Assembly: GCA_028622995.1 (NCBI GenBank)
Contig: JAJQJQ010000031.1
Coordinates: 1,178,001 to 1,242,000, forward strand
Length of the DNA: 64,000 nt
From: Panagrolaimus kolymaensis
Taxonomy: Eukaryota; Nematoda; Chromadorea; Rhabditida; Panagrolaimidae
Reading direction: 5' to 3'
Positions within the stretch are counted from its first letter, which is position 1, and every line of letters starts with the position of its first letter. Shown piece by piece: positions 22,062 through 33,898 of this stretch. Position numbers and translations under genes: made by a program. Below the pieces are notes generated by a model. It ran no database searches, was not told where the DNA came from, and saw only the letters and a list, made by a program, of their open reading frames with translations.

Positions 22062-23345
22062 TAAAAAATGTTGATCATTTCGATATGATCCTGTGGACGG
22101 TGGGAGCTAAGATTCATTGGAATCGCTCTAAAAACATTAATAAAAATTATTGAAAATAAAAGTTTTTACAAAATCAAAATTTTTTATTTATCCATGGCTC
22201 TGATGAACACGGGCATCAACAACATAAATGTGTTGAGAAACGAAATCAACTTTGAATTAAGGCTTGAATTGGAGATATGAATTTTTTTATCCAAATAATT
22301 ATTATTAAATATATTAAAATTATCCCCAACGGGATTTTTAATCGCATGCACGGGAAGTACCTCAATCGATGAATTTTTTATTTTTTGAACACTTGCTTCA
22401 AGTCTTGAAGTACCTTAATCGAATTTAAAACTTTTTGAATAAGAAAAAAAATTGCAGAGGAAAAGTGCTTTATTAATATCATTTTTTATGCTATTTTACA
22501 TCCATTTTCAATAATATTTTTCAAAACGGATCCTATGGTGACGATTTGGAAGCCTTCAAAAATTTTAAAAACATCAGCATCAAGCATTGAGTAAGCTTAA
22601 ACAAATTTAAAACGATATGAATTAGAAAAAAAATTCCACATGAAAAGTGCCTTATTTTTCTCATTAATTATGCATTTTTACATACGTTTTAAATCATATT
22701 TTTAAAAATAAATCCTATGGTGCCGATTTGGAAGTAATTTATAGTTGTTACGTTCACCTCGAAGTGATCGTTTACATAGATAGAGGAGGAGGTCCATAAA
22801 TAAATTATGGATGTTGGTTGAAGGTCATAATTGGTATGCGGTTCAAAACCGAATAATTTTTAAAAATCATATAATAAATATTTGGATAAAAATATCCATA
22901 TGATGCTTTATTGAACACCGTAACTCAAAATGTGATTCAGCAAATTTTTTAATGTTATTCATTTATTTAAAACCCAAATATCTTGTTGATGAGATCAATG
23001 ATTAAAAAAAAAAGTGGAGTTCGAATATTTAGTAAAATACATAAACTACAAGATTTTTAAAACAGAAAAATTAATTTTGGATTTTTTTGATTTTTGCCAT
23101 GGCATTAACCTTAAAAAAAGATTTCTTTAAATGAAAAACATTAAATTTAAATATTCCTTACTTCATTGAATAGGTAGTTGGGAAGAAAATGGATTAAAAA
23201 ACATGAGAAAAAATATATAATAAATGATTTAGGTAAACCACTATTTTATTTTCTTTCAAAATTGTCCAAAAAAATGGAAAATTTAGTTCAAAATTCAACA
23301 AAAAGTTCACTTTCATATAGTCCAAAAAAGTTGTTATTATAATAT

Positions 23346-23420
23346 CGGGTTTCGTAGCGCAGTGGAATTTTTGCAAGACGTTGCAGAATTTTCGCTGGGT
23401 TCGAATCCCGGTGCACAACC
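23346..23420 (+). repeat. tRNA-like (SINE-head) sequence, unit 1
   Basis: A-box TAGCGCAGTGG (23355-23365) and B-box GGTTCGAATCC (23398-23408) are spaced as in a Pol III internal promoter. The T-arm CTGGG-TTCGAAT-CCCGG folds. The acceptor stem does not (GGTTTCG against TGCACAA), so it is not a functional tRNA. A CAA-rich tail and T runs follow, as in tRNA-derived SINEs. Confidence 0.7.
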
Positions 23421-25488
23421 ACAACAACAACCTCACCGACAACAACAACCTCAACAACACCCACAACAACAACAACAACAACACAAAATTTTTGATTTTT
23501 TTGGCTTATTTAAATTTCTAGTTTATCAAACTAGAAATAATTCTACAAATTCTTTTTAATGTTTTAACATATTTGATGCATGTTTTCACTACAAAAAAAA
23601 ACCAAAAACAGTCTGTTGAGTGTTGAAAGATTTTATAGAAGTTTTAATTATGAAACAAATATTTTTTGACCCTTCAGCGGATCTTATTTTTTCTTGTTTT
23701 TATTTATTTTTCTTCAAATAAATTCATGCAAATACAAGACATTTCAGAAATGGCAGCAAAAAAAATAAATAAAACTATTTCCTGACATACCAAACAAACA
23801 CTTGTATCAACAAGCATAGAGGGAGAGATTAGTGAATCTCGTTTTGAATTACGGTCTGAATTGGGCATATGAATATTTTAAGCCAAATATTTTTAATTAT
23901 TTTTTTAATAATTAATCGCTTTCAAAGTTTTTATAGCCCTCCACGGGTAGCATCTCAATTATGATTCATTTATTTTTTTTTAACACTTGCATCAACAACA
24001 ACAACAACATAAAGGTGTTGAGAAACGAAATCAACTTTGAGTTAGGGCTTGAATTGGACATATGAATTTTTTGATCCAAATATTTTTTATTTATTATTTA
24101 AAAAATATGCTGTATTACTGTTTTAACTGCCATCCACGGCAAGGCCTTTCAATTGAGATAAAAAAAAAATTTTGAACACAAGCTTCAAGATGAAAAAACA
24201 TTAAAAAATGTTGATCATTTCGATATGATCCTGTGGACGGTGGGAGCTAAGATTCATTGGAATCGCTCTAAAAACATTAATAAAAATTATTGAAAATAAA
24301 AGTTTTTACAAAATCAAAATTTTTTATTTATCCATGGCTCTGATGAACACGGGCATCAACAACATAAATGTGTTGAGAAAGGAAATCAACTTTGAATTAA
24401 GGCTTGAATTGGAGATATGAATTTTTTTATCCAAATAATTATTATTAAATATATTAAAATTATCCCCAACGGGATTTTTAATCGCATGCACGGGAAGTAC
24501 CTCAATCGATGAATTTTTTATTTTTTGAACACTTGCTTCAAGTCTTGAAGTACCTTAATCGAATTTAAAACTTTTTGAATAAGAAAAAAAATTGCAGAGG
24601 AAAAGTGCTTTATTAATATCATTTTTTATGCTATTTTACATCCATTTTCAATAATATTTTTCAAAACGGATCCTATGGTGACGATTTGGAAGCCTTCAAA
24701 AATTTTAAAAACATCAGCATCAAGCATTGAGTAAGCTTAAACAAATTTAAAACGATATGAATTAGAAAAAAAATTCCACATGAAAAGTGCCTTATTTTTC
24801 TCATTAATTATGCATTTTTACATACGTTTTAAATCATATTTTTAAAAATAAATCCTATGGTGCCGATTTGGAAGTAATTTATAGTTGTTACGTTCACCTC
24901 GAAGTGATCGTTTACATAGATAGAGGAGGAGGTCCATAAATAAATTATGGATGTTGGTTGAAGGTCATAATTGGTATGCGGTTCAAAACCGAATAATTTT
25001 TAAAAATCATATAATAAATATTTGGATAAAAATATCCATATGATGCTTTATTGAACACCGTAACTCAAAATGTGATTCAGCAAATTTTTTAATGTTATTC
25101 ATTTATTTAAAACCCAAATATCTTGTTGATGAGCTCAATGATTAAAAAAAAAAGTGGAGTTCGAATATTTAGTAAAATACATAAACTACAAGATTTTTAA
25201 AACAGAAAAATTAATTTTGGATTTTTTTGATTTTTGCCATGGCATTAACCTTAAAAAAAGATTTCTTTAAATGAAAAACATTAAATTTAAATATTCCTTA
25301 CTTCATTGAATAGGTAGTTGGGAAGAAAATGGATGAAAAAAAAACATGAGAAAAAATATATAATAAATGATTTAGGTAAACCACTATTTTATTTTCTTTC
25401 AAAATTGTCCAAAAAAATGGAAAATTTAGTTCAAAATTCAACAAAAAGTTCACTTTCATATAGTCCAAAAAAGTTGTTATTATAATAT

Positions 25489-25563
25489 CGGGTTTCGTAG
25501 CGCAGTGGAATTTTTGCAAGACGTTGCAGAATTTTCGCTGGGTTCGAATCCCGGTGCACAACC
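25489..25563 (+). repeat. tRNA-like (SINE-head) sequence, unit 2
   Basis: Same sequence as in unit 1: A-box 25498-25508 and B-box 25541-25551, followed by a shorter CAA tract. Confidence 0.7.
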
Positions 25564-27620
25564 ACAACAACAACCTCACCGACAACAACAACCTCAACAA
25601 CACCCACAACAACAACACAAAATTTTTGATTTTTTTGGCTTATTTAAATTTCTAGTTTATCAAACTAGAAATAATTCTACAAATTCTTTTTAATGTTTTA
25701 ACATATTTGATGCATGTTTTCACTACAAAAAAAAAACCAAAAACAGTCTGTTGAGTGTTGAAAGATTTTATAGAAGTTTTAATTATGAAACAAATATTTT
25801 TTGACCCTTCAGCGGATCTTATTTTTTCTTGTTTTTATTTATTTTTCTTCAAATAAATTCATGCAAATACAAGACATTTCAGAAATGGCAGCAAAAAAAA
25901 TAAATAAAACTATTTCCTGACATACCAAACAAACACTTGTATCAACAAGCATAGAGGGAGAGATTAGTGAATCTCGTTTTGAATTACGGTCTGAATTGGG
26001 CATATGAATATTTTAAGCCAAATATTTTTAATTATTTTTTTAATAATTAATCGCTTTCAAAGTTTTTATAGCCCTCCACGGGTAGCATCTCAATTATGAT
26101 TCATTTATTTTTTTTTAACACTTGCATCAACAACAACAACATAAAGGTGTTGAGAAACGAAATCAACTTTGAGTTAGGGCTTGAATTGGACATATGAATT
26201 TTTTGATCCAAATATTTTTTATTTATTATTTAAAAAATATGCTGTATTACTGTTTTAACTGCCATCCACGGCAAGGCCTTTCAATTGAGATAAAAAAAAA
26301 ATTTTGAACACAAGCTTCAAGATGAAAAAACATTAAAAAATGTTGATCATTTCGATATGATCCTGTGGACGGTGGGAGCTAAGATTCATTGGAATCGCTC
26401 TAAAAACATTAATAAAAATTATTGAAAATAAAAGTTTTTACAAAATCAAAATTTTTTATTTATCCATGGCTCTGATGAACACGGGCATCAACAACATAAA
26501 TGTGTTGAGAAAGGAAATCAACTTTGAATTAAGGCTTGAATTGGAGATATGAATTTTTTTATCCAAATAATTATTATTAAATATATTAAAATTATCCCCA
26601 ACGGGATTTTTAATCGCATGCACGGGAAGTACCTCAATCGATGAATTTTTTATTTTTTGAACACTTGCTTCAAGTCTTGAAGTACCTTAATCGAATTTAA
26701 AACTTTTTGAATAAGAAAAAAAATTGCAGAGGAAAAGTGCTTTATTAATATCATTTTTTATGCTATTTTACATCCATTTTCAATAATATTTTTCAAAACG
26801 GATCCTATGGTGACGATTTGGAAGCCTTCAAAAATTTTAAAAACATCAGCATCAAGCATTGAGTAAGCTTAAACAAATTTAAAACGATATGAATTAGAAA
26901 AAAAATTCCACATGAAAAGTGCCTTATTTTTCTCATTAATTATGCATTTTTACATACGTTTTAAATCATATTTTTAAAAATAAATCCTATGGTGCCGATT
27001 TGGAAGTAATTTATAGTTGTTACGTTCACCTCGAAGTGATCGTTTACATAGATAGAGGAGGAGGTCCATAAATAAATTATGGATGTTGGTTGAAGGTCAT
27101 AATTGGTATGCGGTTCAAAACCGAATAATTTTTAAAAATCATATAATAAATATTTGGATAAAAATATCCATATGATGCTTTATTGAACACCGTAACTCAA
27201 AATGTGATTCAGCAAATTTTTTAATGTTATTCATTTATTTAAAACCCAAATATCTTGTTGATGAGCTCAATGATTAAAAAAAAAAGTGGAGTTCGAATAT
27301 TTAGTAAAATACATAAACTACAAGATTTTTAAAACAGAAAAATTAATTTTGGATTTTTTTGATTTTTGCCATGGCATTAACCTTAAAAAAAGATTTCTTT
27401 AAATGAAAAACATTAAATTTAAATATTCCTTACTTCATTGAATAGGTAGTTGGGAAGAAAATGGATGAAAAAAAAACATGAGAAAAAATATATAATAAAT
27501 GATTTAGGTAAACCACTATTTTATTTTCTTTCAAAATTGTCCAAAAAAATGGAAAATTTAGTTCAAAATTCAACAAAAAGTTCACTTTCATATAGTCCAA
27601 AAAAGTTGTTATTATAATAT

Positions 27621-27695
27621 CGGGTTTCGTAGCGCAGTGGAATTTTTGCAAGACGTTGCAGAATTTTCGCTGGGTTCGAATCCCGGTGCACAACC
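27621..27695 (+). repeat. tRNA-like (SINE-head) sequence, unit 3
   Basis: Same sequence as in unit 2: A-box 27630-27640 and B-box 27673-27683. Confidence 0.7.
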
Positions 27696-28585
27696 ACAAC
27701 AACAACCTCACCGACAACAACAACCTCAACAACACCCACAACAACAACACAAAATTTTTGATTTTTTTGGCTTATTTAAATTTCTAGTTTATCAAACTAG
27801 AAATAATTCTACAAATTCTTTTTAATGTTTTAACATATTTGATGCATGTTTTCACTACAAAAAAAAAACCAAAAACAGTCTGTTGAGTGTTGAAAGATTT
27901 TATAGAAGTTTTAATTATGAAACAAATATTTTTTGACCCTTCAGCGGATCTTATTTTTTCTTGTTTTTATTTATTTTTCTTCAAATAAATTCATGCAAAT
28001 ACAAGACATTTCAGAAATGGCAGCAAAAAAAATAAATAAAACTATTTCCTGACATACCAAACAAACACTTGTATCAACAAGCATAGAGGGAGAGATTAGT
28101 GAATCTCGTTTTGAATTACGGTCTGAATTGGGCATATGAATATTTTAAGCCAAATATTTTTAATTATTTTTTTAATAATTAATCGCTTTCAAAGTTTTTA
28201 TAGCCCTCCACGGGTAGCATCTCAATTATGATTCATTTATTTTTTTTTAACACTTGCATCAACAACAACAACATAAAGGTGTTGAGAAACGAAATCAACT
28301 TTGAGTTAGGGCTTGAATTGGACATATGAATTTTTTGATCCAAATATTTTTTATTTATTATTTAAAAAATATGCTGTATTACTGTTTTAAATGCAAAAGT
28401 GTAAAGGCTAACGGCCACAAGGAAGTATGATAAAAAAAAGGACATAAAGATTTGGGTTCAAAGGCGGAGTTTTCATTTTTTGATTATTCACGAAAAAGGC
28501 AAGCTTGGATCAATTAGTATAAAAAGAAATAAAGCAAAAACAGAAACAATACCATTCTAAAGTGATATTAACATCCAACATACTT

Positions 28586-28593
28586 TATAAAAG
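28586..28593 (+). promoter_or_regulatory. TATA box of the secreted nuclease gene
   Basis: TATAAAAG lies 60 bases before the ATG at 28653, a normal position for a short 5' UTR. Confidence 0.6.
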
Positions 28594-28652
28594 CAGCTGT
28601 TTTTTAGTGTCCACTCTTTTATCAAACTATATTCGTTTTTCAATCGCAAATT

Positions 28653-29716
28653 ATGTTGCTCCAAAATTTAATTTGTCTTATTTGGCTCTATCACTTGGCA
28701 TTGTCTCAAACGCCTCCATGTGACGACACACAAAAGAGAACGATCGTGTTTATCGAAGGACAAATTAGAAATGCACACGCCGCATACAGAAGTACTGGGC
28801 AATGTGAATATTATGGATACGAGGATAGGGAATTTCAATATCAACCAAAAGAAGGTCATATATTGAGCCACCATGTCATCTGTTATGATTGGTAAATTTT
28901 TTATACCTTTTTATTGTAAAGAAAGGTGAATTCTCTAGGCTTGAAGTCCATAACAAATTTTTTGTGGAAGCTACAATCAAGTTTGATGATTTGAAAAAAA
29001 ACAGTGGAACAAAAATGTCTGATGATGCTGCTGATGATTTAAAAGATTTTTATCACAAATGTGGTTGCGATGAAGGCGGTCACATTATTCCAAGATCATT
29101 TGGAGGCAAAGGATATTTGGCAAACATGTTTCCGCAGAATGCCAATGTAAGTTTTTCATTAAACAAATTTTTTATTAATACTTTAAATTTTTTTATTTCA
29201 GTTAAACCGAGGTCTTTGGAATAAAGTTTGCAACGAAGTAAGCACCTTCTTACTAGGAGCACCAGCTGGACTTGAAGATGCAAGGTAAGTAATGGGTTGG
29301 TACAAAATTTGTTTGAATTTTTAAATAGACATAACTTGGTATTTGCTAAACTTTAATCCCAAAGACAATATGTCCTCTTTGAATAATAAACTCTCTCTTT
29401 TTTTTAACACTCAATAATACATACTCTTTACAGAGTAGCAAGAATGCGTTTTGCTTTTGTATATGATGATCCAATTAATCCTGGCCGTCCTTCGCTCTAC
29501 TATTATTCCTTTACATTAGAAGAAAATGAATCTAGCTTCGAAGTATTAGGTTACTTTGAAAACGAGGACCACTTTGGTTTAGAGCTTGAACATTGCTGGG
29601 ATGGCAAAAAAAAATATATTTATGTTCAACCTACTGAAGAAAAGTATTTTTCTCGCCGAAGCTGTAAGGCTGATAAATATCCTTCAACAAGATATGGTCC
29701 CATTTTACCACCTTAA
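28653..29716 (+). CDS. Secreted DNA/RNA non-specific endonuclease (Endonuclea_NS_2 type)
   Basis: Four exons: 28653-28891, 28939-29146, 29202-29284, 29434-29716; 813 nt, 270 aa. A signal peptide (MLLQNLICLIWLYHLALS) precedes a mature domain. The catalytic block CDEGGHIIPRSFGGKG (candidate general-base His128) is followed by NMFPQNANLNRGLW (candidate metal ligand Asn151), the pattern of the beta-beta-alpha metal non-specific nucleases related to NucA/Serratia nuclease. A C-terminal region (RPSLYYYSFTLEENE) follows. It would degrade nucleic acids outside the cell, in digestion or defence (inference). A diverged paralogue lies tail-to-tail 188 bases downstream. This domain is best known from bacteria, so an old acquisition by transfer is possible but not shown. 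The intron-bearing structure shows it is a resident gene. Confidence 0.78.
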
Positions 29717-29904
29717 ACTAATGATATTGCATTTCTGTCATGTCTTGTTAGCTTCATATAATTTTTCCTTTTTCTGTTTCATATAATATTATAATCTTAA
29801 ATGTTTGTATTCAATAAAAATATGAAGAAAAATAAGTATATATAATATATTGAGAAAAATCAATTTCAAATATTTTATACAAATAAAAACCACAAATGCA
29901 TCAT

Positions 29905-30643
29905 TTAATCCAATTTTTTCTTCGAGTAATTATAATAATCATTATTCATCAACTTCAAACTCGTATTTTGAAAATAATCATGAATTGTATCGCCGACAAC
30001 TTCGGCATTTTCAAATAATTGAAAATAATAATAAATCTTAGAGGGTCGCCTTATTTTGCCTTCGAACTCTCGGCTGTATTCGATTCCAAACATTAGTTTC
30101 GCGTGACGATTTCCTCCTTCCTTCACATGGTCATACACGAGATCTTCATCGGCTTTCCATTTGGTTGTATCCAACTGAAAAAAGTCGATAGGATAGGTAG
30201 GATGTAAATAAAATTTGTCTCCAATTTTAAGAAATAAAAAAACTTACTTTTGCATTCAGAGGAAAAACATTGCGTCCAGACCCATCTCCTCCTAATTTTT
30301 TCCCAATAAACTGGGCAGGGGAATCTCCGCGAACACCAAAATCTTTTGCGCTTGTGCAAGCAACTTCCGTTGGATCTGAGCCTTAAATCAATCAAATATT
30401 ATTATTGAATTGATTTGAAAACAAATTTTTACCTTTATCCAAGCAATCGGGATGGATTTCAACATTGATGTAAATTATTCTACGAAGATGATCAAGCCCT
30501 TGAATATATTCATGCAAGAAAGTTTCCCGATCTTGTTTAATAAAACGAAAGGGTTCAACTTTATCTTTAATGTTGTTGATGGAGGATAAAATTGAGGAAG
30601 ATTCCATGAGCGAGAGATGACGAAAGGAATTTTCTGGTTCCAT
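29905..30643 (-). CDS. Nuclease-like paralogue without the catalytic histidine
   Basis: Three exons on the minus strand: 30643-30433, 30381-30248, 30174-29905; 615 nt, 204 aa. It aligns with the plus-strand nuclease over GKKLGGDGSGRNVFPLNAKL (versus SFGGKG...NMFPQNANLN) and over the C-terminus (RPSKIYYYFQLFENAE versus RPSLYYYSFTLEENE). The EGGHIIP block is replaced by DSPAQFIG, so the general-base His is Gln (residue 94), and the NLNRG motif reads KLDTT. No signal peptide is visible after the ATG at 30643. It is therefore probably not a nuclease; it may be an intracellular regulator or a decaying copy. All frames are open, which argues for a retained protein. Confidence 0.7.
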
Positions 30644-31485
30644 GATAAAGAGAATATGGAAGAATATGTGCAAGATGGACGTGGATTGCTGTGATTATTA
30701 ACAACTCAAATCTTTAATAATAATAAAAAAGAAATATTTTTGTAAAATGACTATAATACTCAATAAAAAGGATAACCTCTGAAACAAAACAAAAAATGAA
30801 TAAAATTATATAAAAATTTAGCGAAGCAAATCTAAAAAGATTCCTAGCTGAGGATCATGAGGCAGCATGCGAACAACAATTGAGGCAAGAAATAACTTTA
30901 ACCACGGAATTTTTTTTCTTAGATTGACCTTGTTAGGAACAAAAAAAGAAGTAGGAAGAGGAACAAAAAAAAGCATTATGGTTGATCTCTGCTATTGGCC
31001 GACACATGGAAAAAGAAAGCTGCTCATTGCTCTTACTTTTTTGTTGTTGTTTGAGATAACATTTTGAATTTACTTTTATCTGGGCTTCTTCTTCTCGCTC
31101 ACTTTTTTTTTGGTTGCCTTTTGCCTTTCTTCTCCCTTTCAAACATTCAAACATAACTAACATTTCGGCATAGGCTTTTTCTTTTTTACTACTGGCTTTT
31201 GGCTAATTAAAACGTAAAAAAAAGCCTTTGCTCAATACCATTGCTTACACAGTTATGAAACAAAACAAAAAAATTAATATATGACTAGCCGAATTTTATT
31301 TTTTTGTTCATCAATTTTAAATTTATAAATTTACTCATACCTTGCCATAAATAATAAAAAAGAAATGTTTTTGTATGTAAAAATTAAGAAAAGTAAAAAA
31401 AAACGAAAGCAACGGCAGAAATTCATTTCAGAAAATATAGGTAAAATTGTTGAAAGAAAGTAAAGGAAAATGAAAAGTTTAAATA
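30644..31485. other. AT-rich intergenic region
   Basis: Upstream region of the nuclease-like gene and 3' flank of the next minus-strand gene. No gene is seen. Confidence 0.5.
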
Positions 31486-32480
31486 TTATAATATTGCTGG
31501 AGTTAAATAACCATTTGGTATAACCCAAAACATAAAAATGGGTCTTTCTTTTTTTGGTTTCCAAATTTTTATTTCTTGTTTGATGGCTCTTACAAAAGGA
31601 ATTAGTTGTTGGTTATCGTTGTCAAAATAATTGAAATGCAAGTAAATTTTCGCTTTTGGTGCCGCTGCTTTCTAAATACTTCGTGGAAAAGAAAATTTTT
31701 ATTAAAAAAAAGAAGAGAATTTTACTTGTAAAAACCTAATAAATGACATGGCTTCGATAGGTTTATCAATATTTGATAATTTTAATGTTTCAATTCCATT
31801 TTTCCATGGAAGCGAAATAAGTTTTGTCATAGTTTCATAAACTATGTGGCAGCATGATAAACTGTAAAATAAAGATTTTTTAAGCACATCGAAATTTTGC
31901 CAAAAAATAAAATAAAAGCAAAAATGTTTGTTCAAAAAAACAACAAACTTAATATTTTTTGTGTTTAGTAATTGCAGTAAAATATTTTCCAAGGATTCCA
32001 CTTCTCGGCTCTCATTTAAAATTAAAGTATTATTTAGGCGAAAATTTTCCACTTTTCCAGATTTCATTAAAATATTCAAGCTTCGTGTTGAAATAAAGGG
32101 GCATCCATAAATTCTAATTTCTTTAGCATCGAATCGAGAAATTTTTAAAATCATCGTATCAAGTTTTTCAACTCTCATACATTCAAATTTCTCGACAACC
32201 CAAAAATTATCATGGGTTTTAAAACTTTTTTCATCAAAAAAATAATCTCCAAAATAAAAATTACAACTTTCGATGTCAAAGTTGAAATATAAGTTATTTA
32301 CAATACAGTAGGGTTTTTTCTTGTAAAAATATTTGCAAGTTTGGTATAACTTTTTCATTACATTTGCATATGAGTTTTCGATAAAATAATTTATTATTGG
32401 AGTAGGTAATCCTTTGGAATCTGCCTCATGTTTAATAGCGGTGTGCCTCTTTTTAGAACGTTGCTTTGGTGCATTATTAT

Positions 32481-32701
32481 TAAGGGTGGAAACGGGACGG
32501 GACTATTTTCAAAATCCCGTTCCGTCCCGGTCCCGGGACGGGACGTAAAAATTTGACTTTTTAATGGAAAAAATGACTCAAAATTCGAAAAAATAGGGAC
32601 GTCCCGTCCCGGGACGGGACCGGGACCGGGACGGGACGGGACGAAAAGTTTGGTCCCGGGACGGGACGGGACGGGAAAAAGTCGTCCCGTTTCCACCCTT
32701 A
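32481..32701. mobile_element. hAT-type MITE 2 with GGGAC-repeat interior, inside a coding exon
   Basis: A 221-bp element with perfect 19-bp terminal inverted repeats TAAGGGTGGAAACGGGACG is flanked by 8-bp duplications ATTATTAT (32473-32480 and 32702-32709). The interior consists of GGGAC/GTCCC repeats on both strands, able to fold on itself. It interrupts the coding exon of the minus-strand F-box-like gene. Confidence 0.93.
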
Positions 32702-32899
32702 ATTATTATTTGATTCAACCTTTTCAAAAGAAAATGTGTATTCAGTGGAGGGGTACATCATTTGATCATGGTGAATGATAACTTCATCCACCACATGTCT
32801 CTTAAAAATTTTAAATTATTTTACTTTTGTGAAGTCAAAAGATACACATTAACAACATTTTTTGTTACCTTGATACAAGATTGATTGGATATTCTCGAC

Positions 32900-33054
32900 C
32901 AGTGTTCTTCCTCGCCCCCATTTTCGCACGCACGCCCCTGCCCCGCCCCGCCCCGCCCCGCCCCGGGGCGCGGGGCGGGGCAGGGGCGAAGTTTCGAAAA
33001 TTCCAGGGGCGCGGTGCGGTGCAGGGGCGACTTTTTGGGAAAGGAAGAACACTG
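32900..33054. mobile_element. hAT-type MITE 3 with CCCCG-repeat interior
   Basis: A 155-bp element with 13-bp terminal inverted repeats CAGTGTTCTTCCT is flanked by perfect 8-bp duplications TTCTCGAC (32892-32899 and 33055-33062). The interior holds GCCCC/GGGGC repeats, an extreme G/C island in a very AT-rich genome. It is 198 bp from MITE 2 and lies in the 5' part of the same gene. Confidence 0.92.
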
Positions 33055-33189
33055 TTCTCGACACTTTAAATAATAAAAGATTTTGAAGTTCAAACAGGGA
33101 AATTCATTTGAAAAGGAGAAAGAAGTTGGGAAAAAAAGGCGTGAGTTATTTTGAAGTTGTTTATATTGAATGAAAAAATAATCCTTCAT

Positions 33190-33898
33190 TAACTAAAGTA
33201 AAACTTACCAAACAATTTATTTTATGTACATTGTGGAATTTTTTTTTCAAAAACTTGTCACTTAATTTTTTTTATAGAAAGCTTTAATTTAGAAAAGCCC
33301 AGATTTGCTTCTTATTTATTTTTCATATTCTAAAATTATTCAATATTCTTCTTCTCAAAAATTTTAATTTAGAAATTTTTTAAAACCATATTTGCAAATT
33401 TTCAAGAAATAATAAAATCATTCATGCAAAAGTTAAGTTTTTCAAACAAAAAAATGATTTAAAAAATAGGAAAGGATGATCATAAACTTGTTCTTTCCCG
33501 CCATCTTCATCATTAATAAAATATGACGGATTCGTCGAAGTCAAATTATGAATTTCAACTCTTCACTTTTTATCCATCGCCACATTTCAAAAAGCGAGAA
33601 TAATATTGAAATTTTTCTTCGAAGAAAATAAGAGATGAAAGAAAAAATCAGGTTATTTAAATATTTTATTTAATAAAGATGAAACAAAAAAGAAAAAGAA
33701 AAGAAAGGCGGGAAGAAACATTTAAGTCGATGTGGCAGAAAATGAATGGAATGTGCGAAACGAGAGTCATCATAATGTAAAAACGCAACAAAAAAAAGAG
33801 TATAAAAGGGTTCCATAGTTTTGAGAAAAATATTCCTAATTTAAATTTGCTTTTTTGGTGTTAGAATTTTTTAAAGTAGAATTATTTTTTTAGGAGCC
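33190..33898. other. Intergenic region and collagen promoter
   Basis: AT-rich; the collagen TATA box lies at 33801. A TTTTTTTAG acceptor directly before GAGCCATG (33885-33893) suggests a trans-splice site or 5' UTR intron end. Confidence 0.5.
33801..33808 (+). promoter_or_regulatory. TATA box of the collagen gene
   Basis: TATAAAAG lies 98 bases before the collagen ATG, upstream of the TTTTTTTAG acceptor at 33885-33893. Confidence 0.6.

Larger units (their letters stand above)
22061..28390. repeat. Tandem array of three 2.13-kb units
   Basis: Units begin at 22061, 24201 and 26333 (spacings 2140 and 2132) at the shared string TTAAAAAATGTTGATCATTT. The third unit stops at 28390, about 70 bases short of a full unit. 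Units 2 and 3 are almost identical; unit 1 differs by scattered substitutions (for example GAGAAACG versus GAGAAAGG, GATGAGATC versus GATGAGCTC) and by more CAA repeats. Each unit contains diverged internal sub-repeats: the string GTTGAGAAACGAAATCAAC and the following AATTGGACATATGAATTTTT-like text recur twice or three times per unit. Each also has a tRNA-like segment with a CAA tract. No credible gene is present; the Gln-rich frames are translations of the CAA repeats. Confidence 0.93.
31486..33189 (-). pseudogene. F-box-like family gene interrupted by two hAT MITEs
   Basis: Minus-strand exons: last exon 31671-31486 (KAAAPKAKIYLHF...), the conserved 136-nt exon 31861-31726 (CCHIVYETMTKLISLPWKN), and a long exon ending at 31949 that encodes KGLPTPIINYFIENSYANVM and KKLYQTCKYFYKKKPYC. 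Going upstream, the same frame reads APKQRSKKRHTA and is then cut by MITE 2. On the other side of MITE 2 the frame continues (VVDEVIIHHDQ..., ...TFSFEKVESNN), aligning with MDPEIIFQDGQ of the 9-kb copy. The element plus its duplication adds 229 bases, which shifts the frame. MITE 3 lies in the next upstream exon or 5' UTR. The 5' end is not certain. The downstream part is undamaged, so the disruption looks recent. Confidence 0.65.

Noticed and set aside
23362..27825. Gln-rich and Leu-rich frames of 62-106 aa in the array
   Set aside because: They translate the CAA microsatellite and its complement and vary with repeat length between units.
32394..33189. Pro/Gly/Arg-rich frames over MITEs 2 and 3
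   Set aside because: They are translations of the GGGAC and CCCCG repeat interiors.
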